NCBI GenBank assembly: GCA_039822045.1
Contig: JBCBMY010000007.1
Span: 124,001-188,000, forward strand
DNA length: 64,000 bases
Origin: HLUCCA09 sp039822045
GTDB lineage: Bacteria > Pseudomonadota > Alphaproteobacteria > Rhodobacterales > Rhodobacteraceae
Direction of reading: 5' to 3'
The position numbers were made by a program, and so were the translations under genes. Each line of letters starts with the position of its first letter. The first letter of the stretch is position 1. The notes under the pieces were generated by a model. It did not search any database, was not told the DNA's origin, and was given only the letters and a program-made list of their open reading frames with translations. Positions 35,778 through 44,868 of this stretch are shown here, piece after piece.

Positions 35778-38402
35778 TTAGTTCAGAACACGGAGGCGGC
35801 GGCGCGCTGGGGGAACAGCGCGCCCGCTGGGCGTGAGTGCGCCCCGAGCGATGGGCAATTCTGGGAGGCGGGCCGAGGCGGCTATTCGCAGCGCCCGGGC
35901 GCGGGCGCGCTCCCATGGGGCTTCGTCGTGGAGGCCATGGGCCGTTTTGTCCCAGTAGAACGGGTGCCGGATCATCTCCCACAGGGCTTTGTATGCGGCG
36001 AGCGCGGCCAGAGGGAAATAGATCTGAAGGGCCGGGATCCAAGGCAGGAGGGCGCGCCGCTCTCGGGGCCATGCGGCGGTCGCGGCAAGGGCGAGGCCAA
36101 TCCCCTCGGAGACAAGAAAGAGCGTGAACGCCGCGCCTGCGAGGGGAGCCGGAACGTGACCCGTCAGCGGGTGCGGCAGTCCAAGGAGCAGCGCCCAGAA
36201 CGACCATAGGAGCGGGGCGAGGACGAACTGCGAAAGCGTGCCGAGAAACAGGATATTGAAGCCGACAAAGCCCCATGGGCCAAGATCGCGCCAAAGGGCG
36301 CGCGGTGACCGCATGTGGTTTGCATAGGTCATCGCGTAGCCTTTGAGCCACCGCGAGCGCTGTTTGACCCAGGCCAGCGGCCGGCAATTCGCCTCTTCCC
36401 GTGTGACGGTGTCGACCATTTCTGTCCGAAACCCTGCACGGGCAAGGCGGATGCCCAAATCGGCGTCCTCGGTGACGTTGTGGGCATCCCAGCCCGAGAG
36501 TGCCTCAAGCGCCGCGCGACGGAAAAAGAGCGTTGTGCCGCCCAGCGGGATCGGCATCCGCAGCGCCTGCAGCCCCGGCAGCATCGCGCGGAACCACATG
36601 GCGTATTCCAGCGTGAAGCAGCGCGCCATCCAGTTGGCCTTGGGATTGTAGAAGTCGAGCACGCCCTGGAGACAGGCGATCTCTGGCCCGCGACGCGCAA
36701 ACCCCTCTACGATGCGGTGGAGCTGATCGGGGGCCGGCGCATCCTCGGCGTCCCAAATCCCCACAATCTGGCCCCGGCAAAAGGACAGACCGTAGTTGAG
36801 GGCGCGCGGCTTGGTGCGTACCGTGCCTGGCGGGACTGTAAGCACTCGGATGTGACGCGGCAGGCGGGGTCCCGCGCGGGCAATGGCTTGGGCGGTTGTG
36901 TGGTCTTCGGCTTCGGTGAGCAACACGATGTCGGTCAGCTCCCGCGGATAGACGAGGCGGGAGAGGCGTTCCAACAGGCGCGAGGCGATGTCCTCCTCCC
37001 GATAAAGCGGCACCATGATGGACACGATCGGCAGCCGCAGAGTTTCCGGCGGACGCACGCGGCGCGGGGCGGCGCGGGCCGGCACGTCGCCGGCGTCCGA
37101 AGTCGCGGTGCCCGCGCGGGTGAGCAACGGGACGGCACGCGGGAGGAGGGGTCGGTCTGGCGCGGGGTCCGGGGCGTCGTCTTCAACTTTGTCGGCGGGT
37201 TTCGGGGCGAGGCCTTGCCAAAGCGCGGTCGCCTTAAGCGCAGACGTGCCGGCGAGCGTAAGTACGGCCCAGGCGGCTAGGGCCGCCGTAATCCCTACTG
37301 GCGTGATGAACGCGCCGACACCAACAACGAAAAGCGAAATGGTGCAGAGGCGCGCGGCCCGCCTGGCATCCCAGTTCCGGCAGGATAGATCGGCCGGGAC
37401 CTGCAGTTCAGCAGCCCGAGCAAGGGCGGGGCCGCGGGCCCGGGCAACCGCCCGGTCCACCTCAATTTCGGTTGCAAGCGCCAGGACCACCGGTCCAAGG
37501 GCAGCCTCGAGTTCGGGCCGCATTCCTTCGAAGCGCTCTGGACGGGCCGTGGCCACCGCGGTAACGGTCCCCATGCGGCGCCACGGCACCGAGCCGAGGG
37601 CGAGGCAGCGTGCCGCCCCCACTGCATCGATGAGATCGGGAGGGGGCGGTGTGAAATCGAGGTCGGCGCGACCGGTTTGCCATTGCGTGCCCAGCGCGTC
37701 GAAGAGGTCGGTCTCGGCGACCATCCCGTGCGCCAGCAGGATCTCTCCGAGGCGCGCCTCTTCCCGCTGCTGCAAGGCGAGGGCCTTGACAAGATCGCCA
37801 GGCGCAAGCGCCCCGGTCGAGACAAGGTGCTGCCCGAGCGGAACCCGATCGGCGCTCGGGCGAGGGGGTGTCTCGCTGGATCGGGCTGCCTGGTCGTCCT
37901 TCGTTCCGGGCCCCTGCAGAACTCGGAGCCTGTCACGCAGGGGCGTGTGTGGTTCGGGAGCTATGGGACGCGACGGGAGAGGCGTCGTGGCGCTGAGTAG
38001 CCGCTTGATCGACCCCACGCCTCCCAGGACCGGCGGCACCTTAAACGGGAGAGGCTGACGGGTGGCCTTCGGGGCGGAGGAAACGCTTGATGACGTGCTC
38101 GGATGAAGGGCGCTTGGGGCGCGGCCTACCGGAGTGAGATCGCGCGTGGAGGTGCCAGCCACGGGCGTGCCCTTCATAGGGTCGGCGCGGCCTTTCGCGG
38201 CGCCCGTCGCTGACGGACCAATTCTGGAATCCCGTTCTTCGATTGCGCGTTTGACGGCATCGACACCCGAGCGCTCCCTGGGGCGCACGCCTGTGCGCTT
38301 GAAATCGAACCGTTCAACCACTCTGTCGGCCTTTCTGGCCTGAAGGGACATCTCAATGGGCTGTGCGCCACCCGCCGCATCTGCACCTGCCTCGGAGCGC
38401 AT
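35778..38402 (-). CDS. Family 2 glycosyltransferase with N-terminal MshEN (c-di-GMP-binding) module
   Basis: From the ATG at 38402 the product has about 874 residues. Residues 1-185 are disordered and basic. Residues 188-211 and 217-240 are two 24-residue repeats of the form (x)LGxxLxxxGxxxxxxLxxxLxxQ separated by five residues, the exact build of the MshEN c-di-GMP-binding motif. After two membrane helices (about 354-386) comes a processive GT2 domain: IVSIMVPLYREED, DAED (551-554), TED (644-646) and QRSRW (681-685), then several C-terminal helices. It probably extends and exports a polysaccharide in response to c-di-GMP. TTG at 38450 is a less likely start because the CtrA-like box lies just before it. 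Confidence 0.88.
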   Translation of the reverse strand: MRSEAGADAAGGAQPIEMSLQARKADRVVERFDFKRTGVRPRERSGVDAVKRAIEERDSRIGPSATGAAKGRADPMKGTPVAGTSTRDLTPVGRAPSALHPSTSSSVSSAPKATRQPLPFKVPPVLGGVGSIKRLLSATTPLPSRPIAPEPHTPLRDRLRVLQGPGTKDDQAARSSETPPRPSADRVPLGQHLVSTGALAPGDLVKALALQQREEARLGEILLAHGMVAETDLFDALGTQWQTGRADLDFTPPPPDLIDAVGAARCLALGSVPWRRMGTVTAVATARPERFEGMRPELEAALGPVVLALATEIEVDRAVARARGPALARAAELQVPADLSCRNWDARRAARLCTISLFVVGVGAFITPVGITAALAAWAVLTLAGTSALKATALWQGLAPKPADKVEDDAPDPAPDRPLLPRAVPLLTRAGTATSDAGDVPARAAPRRVRPPETLRLPIVSIMVPLYREEDIASRLLERLSRLVYPRELTDIVLLTEAEDHTTAQAIARAGPRLPRHIRVLTVPPGTVRTKPRALNYGLSFCRGQIVGIWDAEDAPAPDQLHRIVEGFARRGPEIACLQGVLDFYNPKANWMARCFTLEYAMWFRAMLPGLQALRMPIPLGGTTLFFRRAALEALSGWDAHNVTEDADLGIRLARAGFRTEMVDTVTREEANCRPLAWVKQRSRWLKGYAMTYANHMRSPRALWRDLGPWGFVGFNILFLGTLSQFVLAPLLWSFWALLLGLPHPLTGHVPAPLAGAAFTLFLVSEGIGLALAATAAWPRERRALLPWIPALQIYFPLAALAAYKALWEMIRHPFYWDKTAHGLHDEAPWERARARALRIAASARLPELPIARGALTPSGRAVPPARRRLRVLN

Positions 38403-38467
38403 CGACGCCCCGCGCCGCCGTTGGAGTGCGACGGACAACCGCTGCGACAAACTGTGCCGGCCGTGAG

Positions 38468-38482
38468 TTAACAGCCGGTTAA
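38468..38482 (-). promoter_or_regulatory. CtrA-like box TTAA-N7-TTAA upstream of the MshEN-GT2 gene
   Basis: On the minus strand the site reads TTAACCGGCTGTTAA followed by C, an exact match to the alphaproteobacterial CtrA consensus TTAA-N7-TTAA(C). It lies 66 bases before the chosen ATG at 38402, a distance that fits activation from about -35. The match is short, so chance occurrence cannot be excluded. Confidence 0.55.
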
Positions 38483-38519
38483 TGTTGACAAAGCTTTAAC
38501 GGGAAGCGTGACGGGGGCG

Positions 38520-39686
38520 TCAGCCGGCTTCGACAGCAAGCGGCCCACCCATGGCCGTGACGAAGCGTTCGAAGAGGTAGGCGCTGTCCTGCGGTCCGGG
38601 GCTGGCCTCGGGGTGATACTGCACCGAAAAAACCGGGCGATCCTCCAGTCGGATGCCGCAGTTCGACCCATCGAACAACGAGACATGCGTCTCGACAACG
38701 CTGGCGGGCAGGGTCTGGCTGTCGACGGTAAAGCCGTGATTCATGGAAGTGATCTCAACCTTGCCGGTTTCCAGGTCCTTCACGGGGTGATTGGCGCCGT
38801 GATGACCGTGGTTCATCTTGATCGTGCTGGCACCCAAGGTCAGAGCGAGCATCTGATGGCCGAGGCAGATGCCAAAGACCGGGATGTCGGCGCGTTCGAG
38901 AACGCCCTCGATCATCGGCACGGCATAGGCGCCGGTCGCCGCGGGGTCGCCTGGACCGTTGGAAAGAAACAAGCCTTCGGGAGAATGGCCCAGCACATCG
39001 TCTGCCGAGGCGGTGGCCGGCAGCACGGTGACATCGCAACCGGCCGAGGCGAGGCAGCGCAGGATGTTGCGCTTGGCGCCATAGTCGATTGCGACAACCC
39101 GGCGGCCGGGGGCCACGCGCCGCACATAACCATCGGGCCACGCCCAGCGCATCTCATCCCACCGGTAGGATTGGGCGCAGGTCACCTCGCGCGCGAGGTC
39201 GAGCCCGGTGAGGCCGGGAAAGGCGCGTGCGGCCGCCACCAGATCTTCGATGTTGAAGTTGCCCTCGGGGTCGTGAGCGAGCGCGACATGGGGCGCCCCC
39301 TGCTGCCGAATGGCGCGTGTCAGACGGCGTGTGTCGAGACCGCCAATCCCGATCCGTCCTTGCCGCCTGAGCCAATTCGACAACGGCTCCGCCGCTCGCC
39401 AGTTTGAGGGGTCGCTGGGATCCCACTTCACCACCATGCCGGCGGCGGCAGGCTGCATGGACTCGTCGTCCTCGGCATTGACGCCGACATTGCCGATATG
39501 CGGGAAGGTAAAGGTGACGACCTGACCGGCATAGGAGGGATCGGTCATGATCTCCTGATAGCCGGTCATTGCGGTGTTGAAGCAGAGTTCAGCCGTTGTC
39601 TGCCCGGTGGCGCCGAACCCTCGTCCGTAGAACAGCGTGCCGTCGGCAAGGGCGAGGCAGGCGGTGGGGGAGGCGTGGCTCGGCAT
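38520..39686 (-). CDS. carA: Carbamoyl-phosphate synthase, small (glutaminase) subunit
   Basis: The 388-residue protein has the CarA N-terminal domain (ALADGTLFYGRGFGATG) and a class I glutamine amidotransferase domain with the catalytic Cys274 in FGICLGHQM and His in VQYHPEASPGP. It supplies ammonia from glutamine to CarB for pyrimidine and arginine synthesis. carB is not in the window. It is divergent from the yqeY gene with about 205 bases between the starts. Confidence 0.97.
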   Translation of the reverse strand: MPSHASPTACLALADGTLFYGRGFGATGQTTAELCFNTAMTGYQEIMTDPSYAGQVVTFTFPHIGNVGVNAEDDESMQPAAAGMVVKWDPSDPSNWRAAEPLSNWLRRQGRIGIGGLDTRRLTRAIRQQGAPHVALAHDPEGNFNIEDLVAAARAFPGLTGLDLAREVTCAQSYRWDEMRWAWPDGYVRRVAPGRRVVAIDYGAKRNILRCLASAGCDVTVLPATASADDVLGHSPEGLFLSNGPGDPAATGAYAVPMIEGVLERADIPVFGICLGHQMLALTLGASTIKMNHGHHGANHPVKDLETGKVEITSMNHGFTVDSQTLPASVVETHVSLFDGSNCGIRLEDRPVFSVQYHPEASPGPQDSAYLFERFVTAMGGPLAVEAG

Positions 39687-39891
39687 TTGGGTCCTGTGTG
39701 CGGCAAACGGCTCAGGCTTTAGGGGTGGCGGCGGGCAGCGTCAAGCGCCGGCTCTGCCAGGATTACTCCCACTTCTGCGGAGCGACCGCGGCTGCGTGCC
39801 GGCCACGCATGCCGGCCGGGTGCGGCGGTTGTCATGGCGGAGCGGCATCTATAACTAGCGCCGGCTAGAGATTCGCGAAAGGATCCTTCCC

Positions 39892-40353
39892 ATGACGGAG
39901 ATGAAGGCTCGGGTGACCGGCGCGCTCAAAGACGCGATGCGCGCGCGCGACGCGGTGCGGCTGTCGACGCTGCGTCTGATCAACGCCGCAATCAAGGACC
40001 GCGACATCGCTGCCCGTGGAGAGGGCGACACGGTTGGCGTCGGCGATGCCGAGGTGCTGCAGATCTTGGGCAAGATGGTCAAGCAGCGCCAGGAGAGCGC
40101 GCGCGCCTACGAAGAAGGCGGTCGACTGGAGTTGGCCGAGCAGGAGCGCGCGGAAATCGCGGTGATCGAGGAATTCCTGCCGCGTCAGCTCGCCAAGGAC
40201 GAGGTCGATGCAGCCATCGGCGCCGCCATTTCGGAAACCGGAGCCGAGAGCATTCGCGATATGGGTCGCGTCATGGGCGCCCTCAAGGCGCGATACACGG
40301 GCCAGATGGATTTTGGCGCAGTCGGACCCCTCGTAAAGTCGCGGCTTGGCTAA
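39892..40353 (+). CDS. GatB/YqeY domain protein
   Basis: The 153-residue protein matches the YqeY family: an N-terminal RVTGALKDAMRARDAVRLSTLRLI helix, then KQRQESARAYEEGGR, AEIAVIEEFLPRQL and a C-terminal MGRVMGALKARYTGQMDF. The domain is related to the tail of GatB, the amidotransferase subunit, and may bind tRNA. The divergent placement next to carA is conserved in Rhodobacterales. Confidence 0.93.
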   Translation: MTEMKARVTGALKDAMRARDAVRLSTLRLINAAIKDRDIAARGEGDTVGVGDAEVLQILGKMVKQRQESARAYEEGGRLELAEQERAEIAVIEEFLPRQLAKDEVDAAIGAAISETGAESIRDMGRVMGALKARYTGQMDFGAVGPLVKSRLG

Positions 40354-40430
40354 GGCCCGGAGCCTTCGGGCGCCGCGATGATCTTTGGTGTTCGGCGGCC
40401 AGCCGATGGGCGGCTCCTAACGGGCCGTGC

Positions 40431-41738
40431 CTAGGTCGGTCCCCGGCGCGTCGCAAAGATGCTGCGTGCGGTCTGAGCGGCCGGCGCACAGGCACGCTTG
40501 GGGTCGAGAAGGGCTGGCCAGTCAAGGCCGTCTGGACCGAGGCGCGCAAGGGCTTCGGCCAAGGGTTCAGGCGCGGCAATGGCCTCCCTTACAAGGGCCT
40601 TGGCTTCCGCGCGTGGCATGTGGGCTGCAAGGGCAAAGCTGGCCGTCTCGGCCAGCGCGCCCTCGGTGGCGGCAAGGCGCGCGGCCATGGCGGCGGGGTC
40701 GGGCGCCAGGGTGTCCGCCAAGTCGCACGCGTGCCGGAGCGCCCCACCGGCGGCCAGGAGAGCTTGGGGCAGAAGTGCCCATTCCAGCGCCCATGCCACG
40801 CCGTCACGCTCTTCGACAGGTGAGGCCGCCGCTGGCGTGCCCGCCGTCAGCGTTGTGCAGAGGCGCGTAAGCGTCACCACAGCCTCGGCGCTCACAGGAT
40901 TGGCCTTCTGCGGCATAGTGGAGGAGGCGCCACTCTTTCCCGCACGCGCCTCACCGATCTCTGTCCGGCCCATCAGGATCAGGTCGCCCGCCATTCGCCC
41001 AAGTCCGGCGACAAGGGACGTGAGCCAGGCCGCCAAGGCGAGCGGTCCTGAGCGGCCGGTGTGCCAGGGAGGGGCGTCGGCAAGGCCCAGCTCTTCGGCC
41101 ATCCCCGCAGAAATGGCCGGGCCATGGGGCGCCACTGCGCTGTTGGCGCCCACTGCACCGCCGAATTGCACCTTGAGGAGGCGGGGCCGCAGCGCGGCGA
41201 GCCCCGTCTCAGCCTCGATCAGGGGCTGGGCCCAGGTCGCCACGCGCAGGCCGAAGGTCGTCGGAGCTGCAACCTGAGATCGGGTGCGTCCGGCCATGGG
41301 CGTGTCGGCATGGGCGATGCTCTGTGCCTCAAGCCGGTCGATCAGGGCCGCCAGGCGCGGCCCCATGATGCCAAGCGCGGCGCGATATTGCAGCACATGG
41401 GCAGTGTCGACGATGTCTTGGCTTGTCGCGCCCCAATGGAGGCCCTGGCCTAGGGCATCGGGGAGCGCGGCGCGCAAGGCGCCGACCAGGGCCGGAACCG
41501 GAACGCCATCGGACGCCGTGCCCAGGGCGAGGTCCTTCGGTGCAATCTCGATCGCCCCGAGCGCATCGGACAGACCGTCGCCATCCGGAATGATCCCGAG
41601 CCGCCCCTGGACCCGCGCGAGCGCCGCCTCAACGCGCACCATCGCCGCCACGTGCGCGGCGTCGCTCAGGACAGTGGCAAGGTCGGGATCGCCAAAGAGG
41701 GCGCCGTGGAGCGGGTTGGTCTGCAGGTTCACCGGCAT
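40431..41738 (-). CDS. pcaB: 3-carboxy-cis,cis-muconate cycloisomerase
   Basis: The 435-residue protein belongs to the fumarase/aspartase superfamily and has the signature GASSTMPQKANPVSAE (the flexible active-site loop) and an N-terminal LHWGATSQDIVDTA stretch. Together with the decarboxylase-like gene upstream it fits PcaB of the protocatechuate branch of the beta-ketoadipate pathway, which lactonises 3-carboxy-cis,cis-muconate. The gene is last in a minus-strand cluster with scoB, scoA and pcaC; pcaD, pcaGH and pcaF are not here. Confidence 0.85.
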   Translation of the reverse strand: MPVNLQTNPLHGALFGDPDLATVLSDAAHVAAMVRVEAALARVQGRLGIIPDGDGLSDALGAIEIAPKDLALGTASDGVPVPALVGALRAALPDALGQGLHWGATSQDIVDTAHVLQYRAALGIMGPRLAALIDRLEAQSIAHADTPMAGRTRSQVAAPTTFGLRVATWAQPLIEAETGLAALRPRLLKVQFGGAVGANSAVAPHGPAISAGMAEELGLADAPPWHTGRSGPLALAAWLTSLVAGLGRMAGDLILMGRTEIGEARAGKSGASSTMPQKANPVSAEAVVTLTRLCTTLTAGTPAAASPVEERDGVAWALEWALLPQALLAAGGALRHACDLADTLAPDPAAMAARLAATEGALAETASFALAAHMPRAEAKALVREAIAAPEPLAEALARLGPDGLDWPALLDPKRACAPAAQTARSIFATRRGPT

Positions 41739-41793
41739 GGCGGGAAGGCCCGGTTCGGCCCGACCGCAGCGGCTTGGGCCTTGGGCAGCTTGG

Positions 41794-42417
41794 TCACACG
41801 ATAGCGGCGGCTGTTTTGGCGCGCATCTCGTCTTCGCTCACTTCAGGAGCAAGCTCGACGATCTTGAGACCGCCATCGACAACATCAAGGACCCCCAGAT
41901 TCGTAATGATCCGGTCGACGACCCCCGCCCCGGTGAGCGGAAGGGTGCACTCCTTGAGCAGCTTCGTCTCACCCTTCTTGTTGGTGTGATCCATCACGAC
42001 GATGACGCGGCCGACCCCGGCCACAAGATCCATCGCGCCGCCCATGCCCTTGATGAGCTTGCCGGGGATCATCCAGTTGGCCAGATCGCCGTTCTCGGCC
42101 ACTTCCATGGCGCCCAGGATTGCCGCTGCAATCTTGCCGCCGCGGATCATCCCGAAGGATGTCGCACTGTCGAAATAGGCGGTGCGGTCCATCTCGGTGA
42201 TGGTCTGCTTGCCCGCATTGATCAGGTCGGGATCTTCCTCGCCCTCATAAGGGAACGGACCCATGCCAAGCATGCCGTTCTCGGATTGCAGCGTGATGTC
42301 CTTGTCGCCGGTATAGTTCGCAACGAGTGTCGGGATGCCGATCCCGAGGTTCACATACATCCCGTCTTCGAGCTCGGCAGCGGCCCGTTCGGCCATTTGG
42401 TTGCGGTCCCAGGGCAT
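41794..42417 (-). CDS. scoB: 3-oxoacid CoA-transferase, subunit B
   Basis: The 207-residue protein is a type I CoA-transferase beta subunit: VNLGIGIPTLVANY, then the catalytic Glu in LQSENGMLGMG, DLINAGKQTIT, and MGGAMDLVAG. This pattern is that of succinyl-CoA:3-ketoacid CoA-transferase. In this cluster it may instead use 3-oxoadipate (PcaJ role), since pcaB and a pcaC-like gene flank the pair. It is 29 bases downstream of the A subunit. Confidence 0.9.
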   Translation of the reverse strand: MPWDRNQMAERAAAELEDGMYVNLGIGIPTLVANYTGDKDITLQSENGMLGMGPFPYEGEEDPDLINAGKQTITEMDRTAYFDSATSFGMIRGGKIAAAILGAMEVAENGDLANWMIPGKLIKGMGGAMDLVAGVGRVIVVMDHTNKKGETKLLKECTLPLTGAGVVDRIITNLGVLDVVDGGLKIVELAPEVSEDEMRAKTAAAIV

Positions 42418-42446
42418 GGGGGTCTCCTGAGGCTGAAGGTCCGGGG

Positions 42447-43148
42447 TTAGGCTGCGCGGGCGCGGGTGGTGCGCTGCTCGATCCGCTTTTCATGCTCGCC
42501 CTGGATCAGACGGTGCACATAGATGCCGGGCAAGTGGATGTTATCGGGGTCGAGGGTTCCGACGGGGACAATCTCTTCGACCTCCATGACGCAGGTCTTC
42601 CCGCACATGGCTGCGGGTGGGTTAAAGTTCCGGGCGGTCTTGCGGAAGATGCAATTGCCGGTCTCGTCGGCTTTCCAGGCCTTGACGATGGACAAGTCCG
42701 CAAAGATCCCGCGCTCCAGTACATAGGTCTGGCCGTCGAAGTCTTTGTGCTCCTTGCCCTCGGCGACCTGGGTGCCGACGCCGGTCTTGGTGTAGAAGCC
42801 CGGGATGCCCGCGCCGCCGGCCCGCATGCGCTCGGCGAGCGTCCCTTGCGGGTTGAACTCGATCTCCAGCTCGCCCGAGAGATATTGCTGCATGAAGAGG
42901 TCGTTTTCGCCCACATAGGACGACATCATCTTCTTCACCTGCTTGGTTTGGAGCAGGAGGCCTAGGCCGAAATCATCGACCCCGGCATTGTTCGAGGCGA
43001 TGGTGAGGTTGGTCGTGCCGGCATCGCGAATGGCAGCGATCAGAATTTCCGGGATCCCGCAGAGGCCGAAGCCGCCGGCGGCGATGGTCATGCCGTCGAA
43101 CAACAGTCCGTCGAGCGCCTCCGCCGCACTACCGTAGATCTTCTGCAT
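42447..43148 (-). CDS. scoA: 3-oxoacid CoA-transferase, subunit A
   Basis: The 233-residue alpha subunit has GGFGLCGIPE, SNNAGVDDFGLG, FNPQGTLAERMRAGGAGIP and the end LPGIYVHRLIQG, closely following the ScoA pattern rather than the AtoD one. With subunit B it moves CoA between succinyl-CoA and a 3-oxoacid, either acetoacetate or, given the pca neighbours, 3-oxoadipate. The gap to the upstream pcaC-like gene is 147 bases. Confidence 0.9.
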   Translation of the reverse strand: MQKIYGSAAEALDGLLFDGMTIAAGGFGLCGIPEILIAAIRDAGTTNLTIASNNAGVDDFGLGLLLQTKQVKKMMSSYVGENDLFMQQYLSGELEIEFNPQGTLAERMRAGGAGIPGFYTKTGVGTQVAEGKEHKDFDGQTYVLERGIFADLSIVKAWKADETGNCIFRKTARNFNPPAAMCGKTCVMEVEEIVPVGTLDPDNIHLPGIYVHRLIQGEHEKRIEQRTTRARAA

Positions 43149-43295
43149 GGGTCCCTCCGTCGGCTATCGTCGCGGCGCATTTGCCCCCGGGGGAGACGGT
43201 AAGTCAATTGGGCAGCGCCGGTGGGGATGCCGAGCAGGCTGCGGGCGCAGAGGTCATTGGTTTTCGGCCATCGGAGCCGGATAGCGCAGGCGCGC

Positions 43296-43676
43296 TTATG
43301 GCTCGGCCTCCATCTCGGCGTATGTCTGTTTGGCGAGCTTCAGCGCGTGGTTGGCACGCGGGACGCCGGCATAGATCGCGACATGCTGAAACGCCTCGAT
43401 CACGTCGGTCTGGGTCGCGCCCGTGCGCGCTGTGGCGCGGATGTGCATTGGGATCTCGTCGAAGTTGCCGAGAGCGGCGAGGAGCGCAAGCGTCAGCATC
43501 GAGCGGTCGCGGTCGGTAATGCCGTCGGACGCCCAGACATTGCCCCAGGCGGCTTCGGTGATGAGGGTCTGGAAGGCGGTGTCGAGCGGGGTCATCTGCG
43601 CTTCAGCGCGGTCGACATGTGCGTCGCCAAGGATGCGACGGCGGGTGGTCTGGCCAGTCGGGAAGCGGTCAGTCAT
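43296..43676 (-). CDS. pcaC: 4-carboxymuconolactone decarboxylase
   Basis: The 126-residue protein is a carboxymuconolactone decarboxylase of PcaC type: RRRILGDAHVDRAEAQMT at the N-terminus, then ITDRDRSMLTLALLAALG, EIPMHIRATARTG and TDVIEAFQHVAIYAGVPRA. It removes CO2 from 4-carboxymuconolactone in protocatechuate degradation. The ATG at 43676 gives the usual start MTDRFPTGQ. Confidence 0.9.
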   Translation of the reverse strand: MTDRFPTGQTTRRRILGDAHVDRAEAQMTPLDTAFQTLITEAAWGNVWASDGITDRDRSMLTLALLAALGNFDEIPMHIRATARTGATQTDVIEAFQHVAIYAGVPRANHALKLAKQTYAEMEAEP

Positions 43677-44010
43677 GGGCGGGTCCTTTCGCGAGCTACG
43701 GGCCAGCTTCGTGTAGGTTCTGCCCCGGTGCAAGGTGAGCGCATGCAGAAAGCGCGACGCTTGCGGCGACCTTTCGCGGCCGGGTCAGGGCTGATGCGAC
43801 AGCGCGACGCGCCACGGCGTGGAGCAGCGGATGGCGCCCAATGGGGCGGCGAACGTCCTGGTCCAGAACGTCACAAAAATATTGTACTTCAGAAACCTGT
43901 CGCGCAAACCTCAAGTGTTGCCTGAGCGCGCCGTGGCCCTCGACCGGCCTCCACGGCCCAGTTCGCCCAAACGTGACGAGGGGGTGTCACGAATCCCTTA
44001 CAGCGTCATG

Positions 44011-44021
44011 CTGCAATGCAG
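44011..44021 (+). promoter_or_regulatory. CTGC-N3-GCAG site, PhaR-like operator candidate
   Basis: CTGCAATGCAG lies 33 bases before the start codon of the fabI-like gene, the first gene of the operon with the PhaC-like DUF3141 protein. From memory of Paracoccus work, PhaR binds TGC-rich sites of this form upstream of PHB-related genes. A second inverted repeat, CGTGAC...GTCACG, lies at 43972-43991. The match is 8 specified bases, so chance is possible. Confidence 0.45.
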
Positions 44022-44053
44022 AGACCGGAAACCGGGAACCGGGCGGGGGCCGA

Positions 44054-44818
44054 ATGTATTCTCTCGAAGGAACCACGGCGCTGGTCGTGGGCATCGCTAA
44101 CGACAACTCGATCGCCTACGGGTGCGCACGCGCCTTCCGCGATCAGGGCGCAAAGCTCGCGGTGACCTATCTCAACGACAAGGCAGAGCCATATGTGCGG
44201 CCGCTGGCTGAGGATCTCGGCGCCGAGATTATCCTGCCGCTCGACGTGCGCGATGACGCTCAGGCCGATGCCCTCTTTGCGGAGATCAAGGAGCGCTGGG
44301 GTCGGCTCGATACACTGTTGCACTCGATCGCCTTTGCCCCGCGCGACGACTTGCACGGCCGGGTGGTGGACAGTTCGGCCGCCGGCTTCGGCGTCGCGAT
44401 GGATATCTCGGTGCATTCCTTCCTGCGGATGATCCGCCGGTCCGAGCCGCTGATGCCGAACGGCGGAACCTGCATGACCGTGTCGTTTCAGGGCTCTACC
44501 AAGGTCGTCGAGCACTACAACATGATGGGCCCGGTCAAAGCGGCGCTTGAGGCTGTGGTGCGCTATGCGGCGGCCGAGCTTGGGCCAAACGGTATCTCCG
44601 TGCACGCCCTGTCGCCCGGCCCACTGAAGACCCGCGCGGCCAGCGGCATCGCCGAGTTCGACGAGTTGCTTGACGCGGCGGCCTCCCGCGCTCCCACCCA
44701 CCACCTGGCGACCATCGAGGATGTCGGTGCCTATGCGGCCTTTTTGGCAAGCCGCGAGGCGTCGAATGTCACCGGTGGCATTCATCCCATAGACGGCGGT
44801 TACGGCATCGTCGGCTGA
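44054..44818 (+). CDS. FabI-like enoyl-ACP/acyl reductase (SDR)
   Basis: The 254-residue protein follows FabI: the nucleotide loop VVGIANDNSIAYG, DVRDD, SIAFAP, and a catalytic Tyr155/Lys162 pair with the FabI spacing (YNMMGPVK). The second FabI tyrosine, normally in SYLG, is Phe here (SFQG). Family knowledge thus suggests a FabI paralogue whose substrate may not be enoyl-ACP. It heads the operon with the DUF3141 and acetate kinase genes, so a role with short-chain CoA or PHB-derived substrates fits. The start lies at 44054 after a long leader. Confidence 0.82.
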   Translation: MYSLEGTTALVVGIANDNSIAYGCARAFRDQGAKLAVTYLNDKAEPYVRPLAEDLGAEIILPLDVRDDAQADALFAEIKERWGRLDTLLHSIAFAPRDDLHGRVVDSSAAGFGVAMDISVHSFLRMIRRSEPLMPNGGTCMTVSFQGSTKVVEHYNMMGPVKAALEAVVRYAAAELGPNGISVHALSPGPLKTRAASGIAEFDELLDAAASRAPTHHLATIEDVGAYAAFLASREASNVTGGIHPIDGGYGIVG

Positions 44819-44868
44819 TCCGACAGGCGCCGGCCCCAAACGCTGCGGCGAGACTAGGAGATACGATC

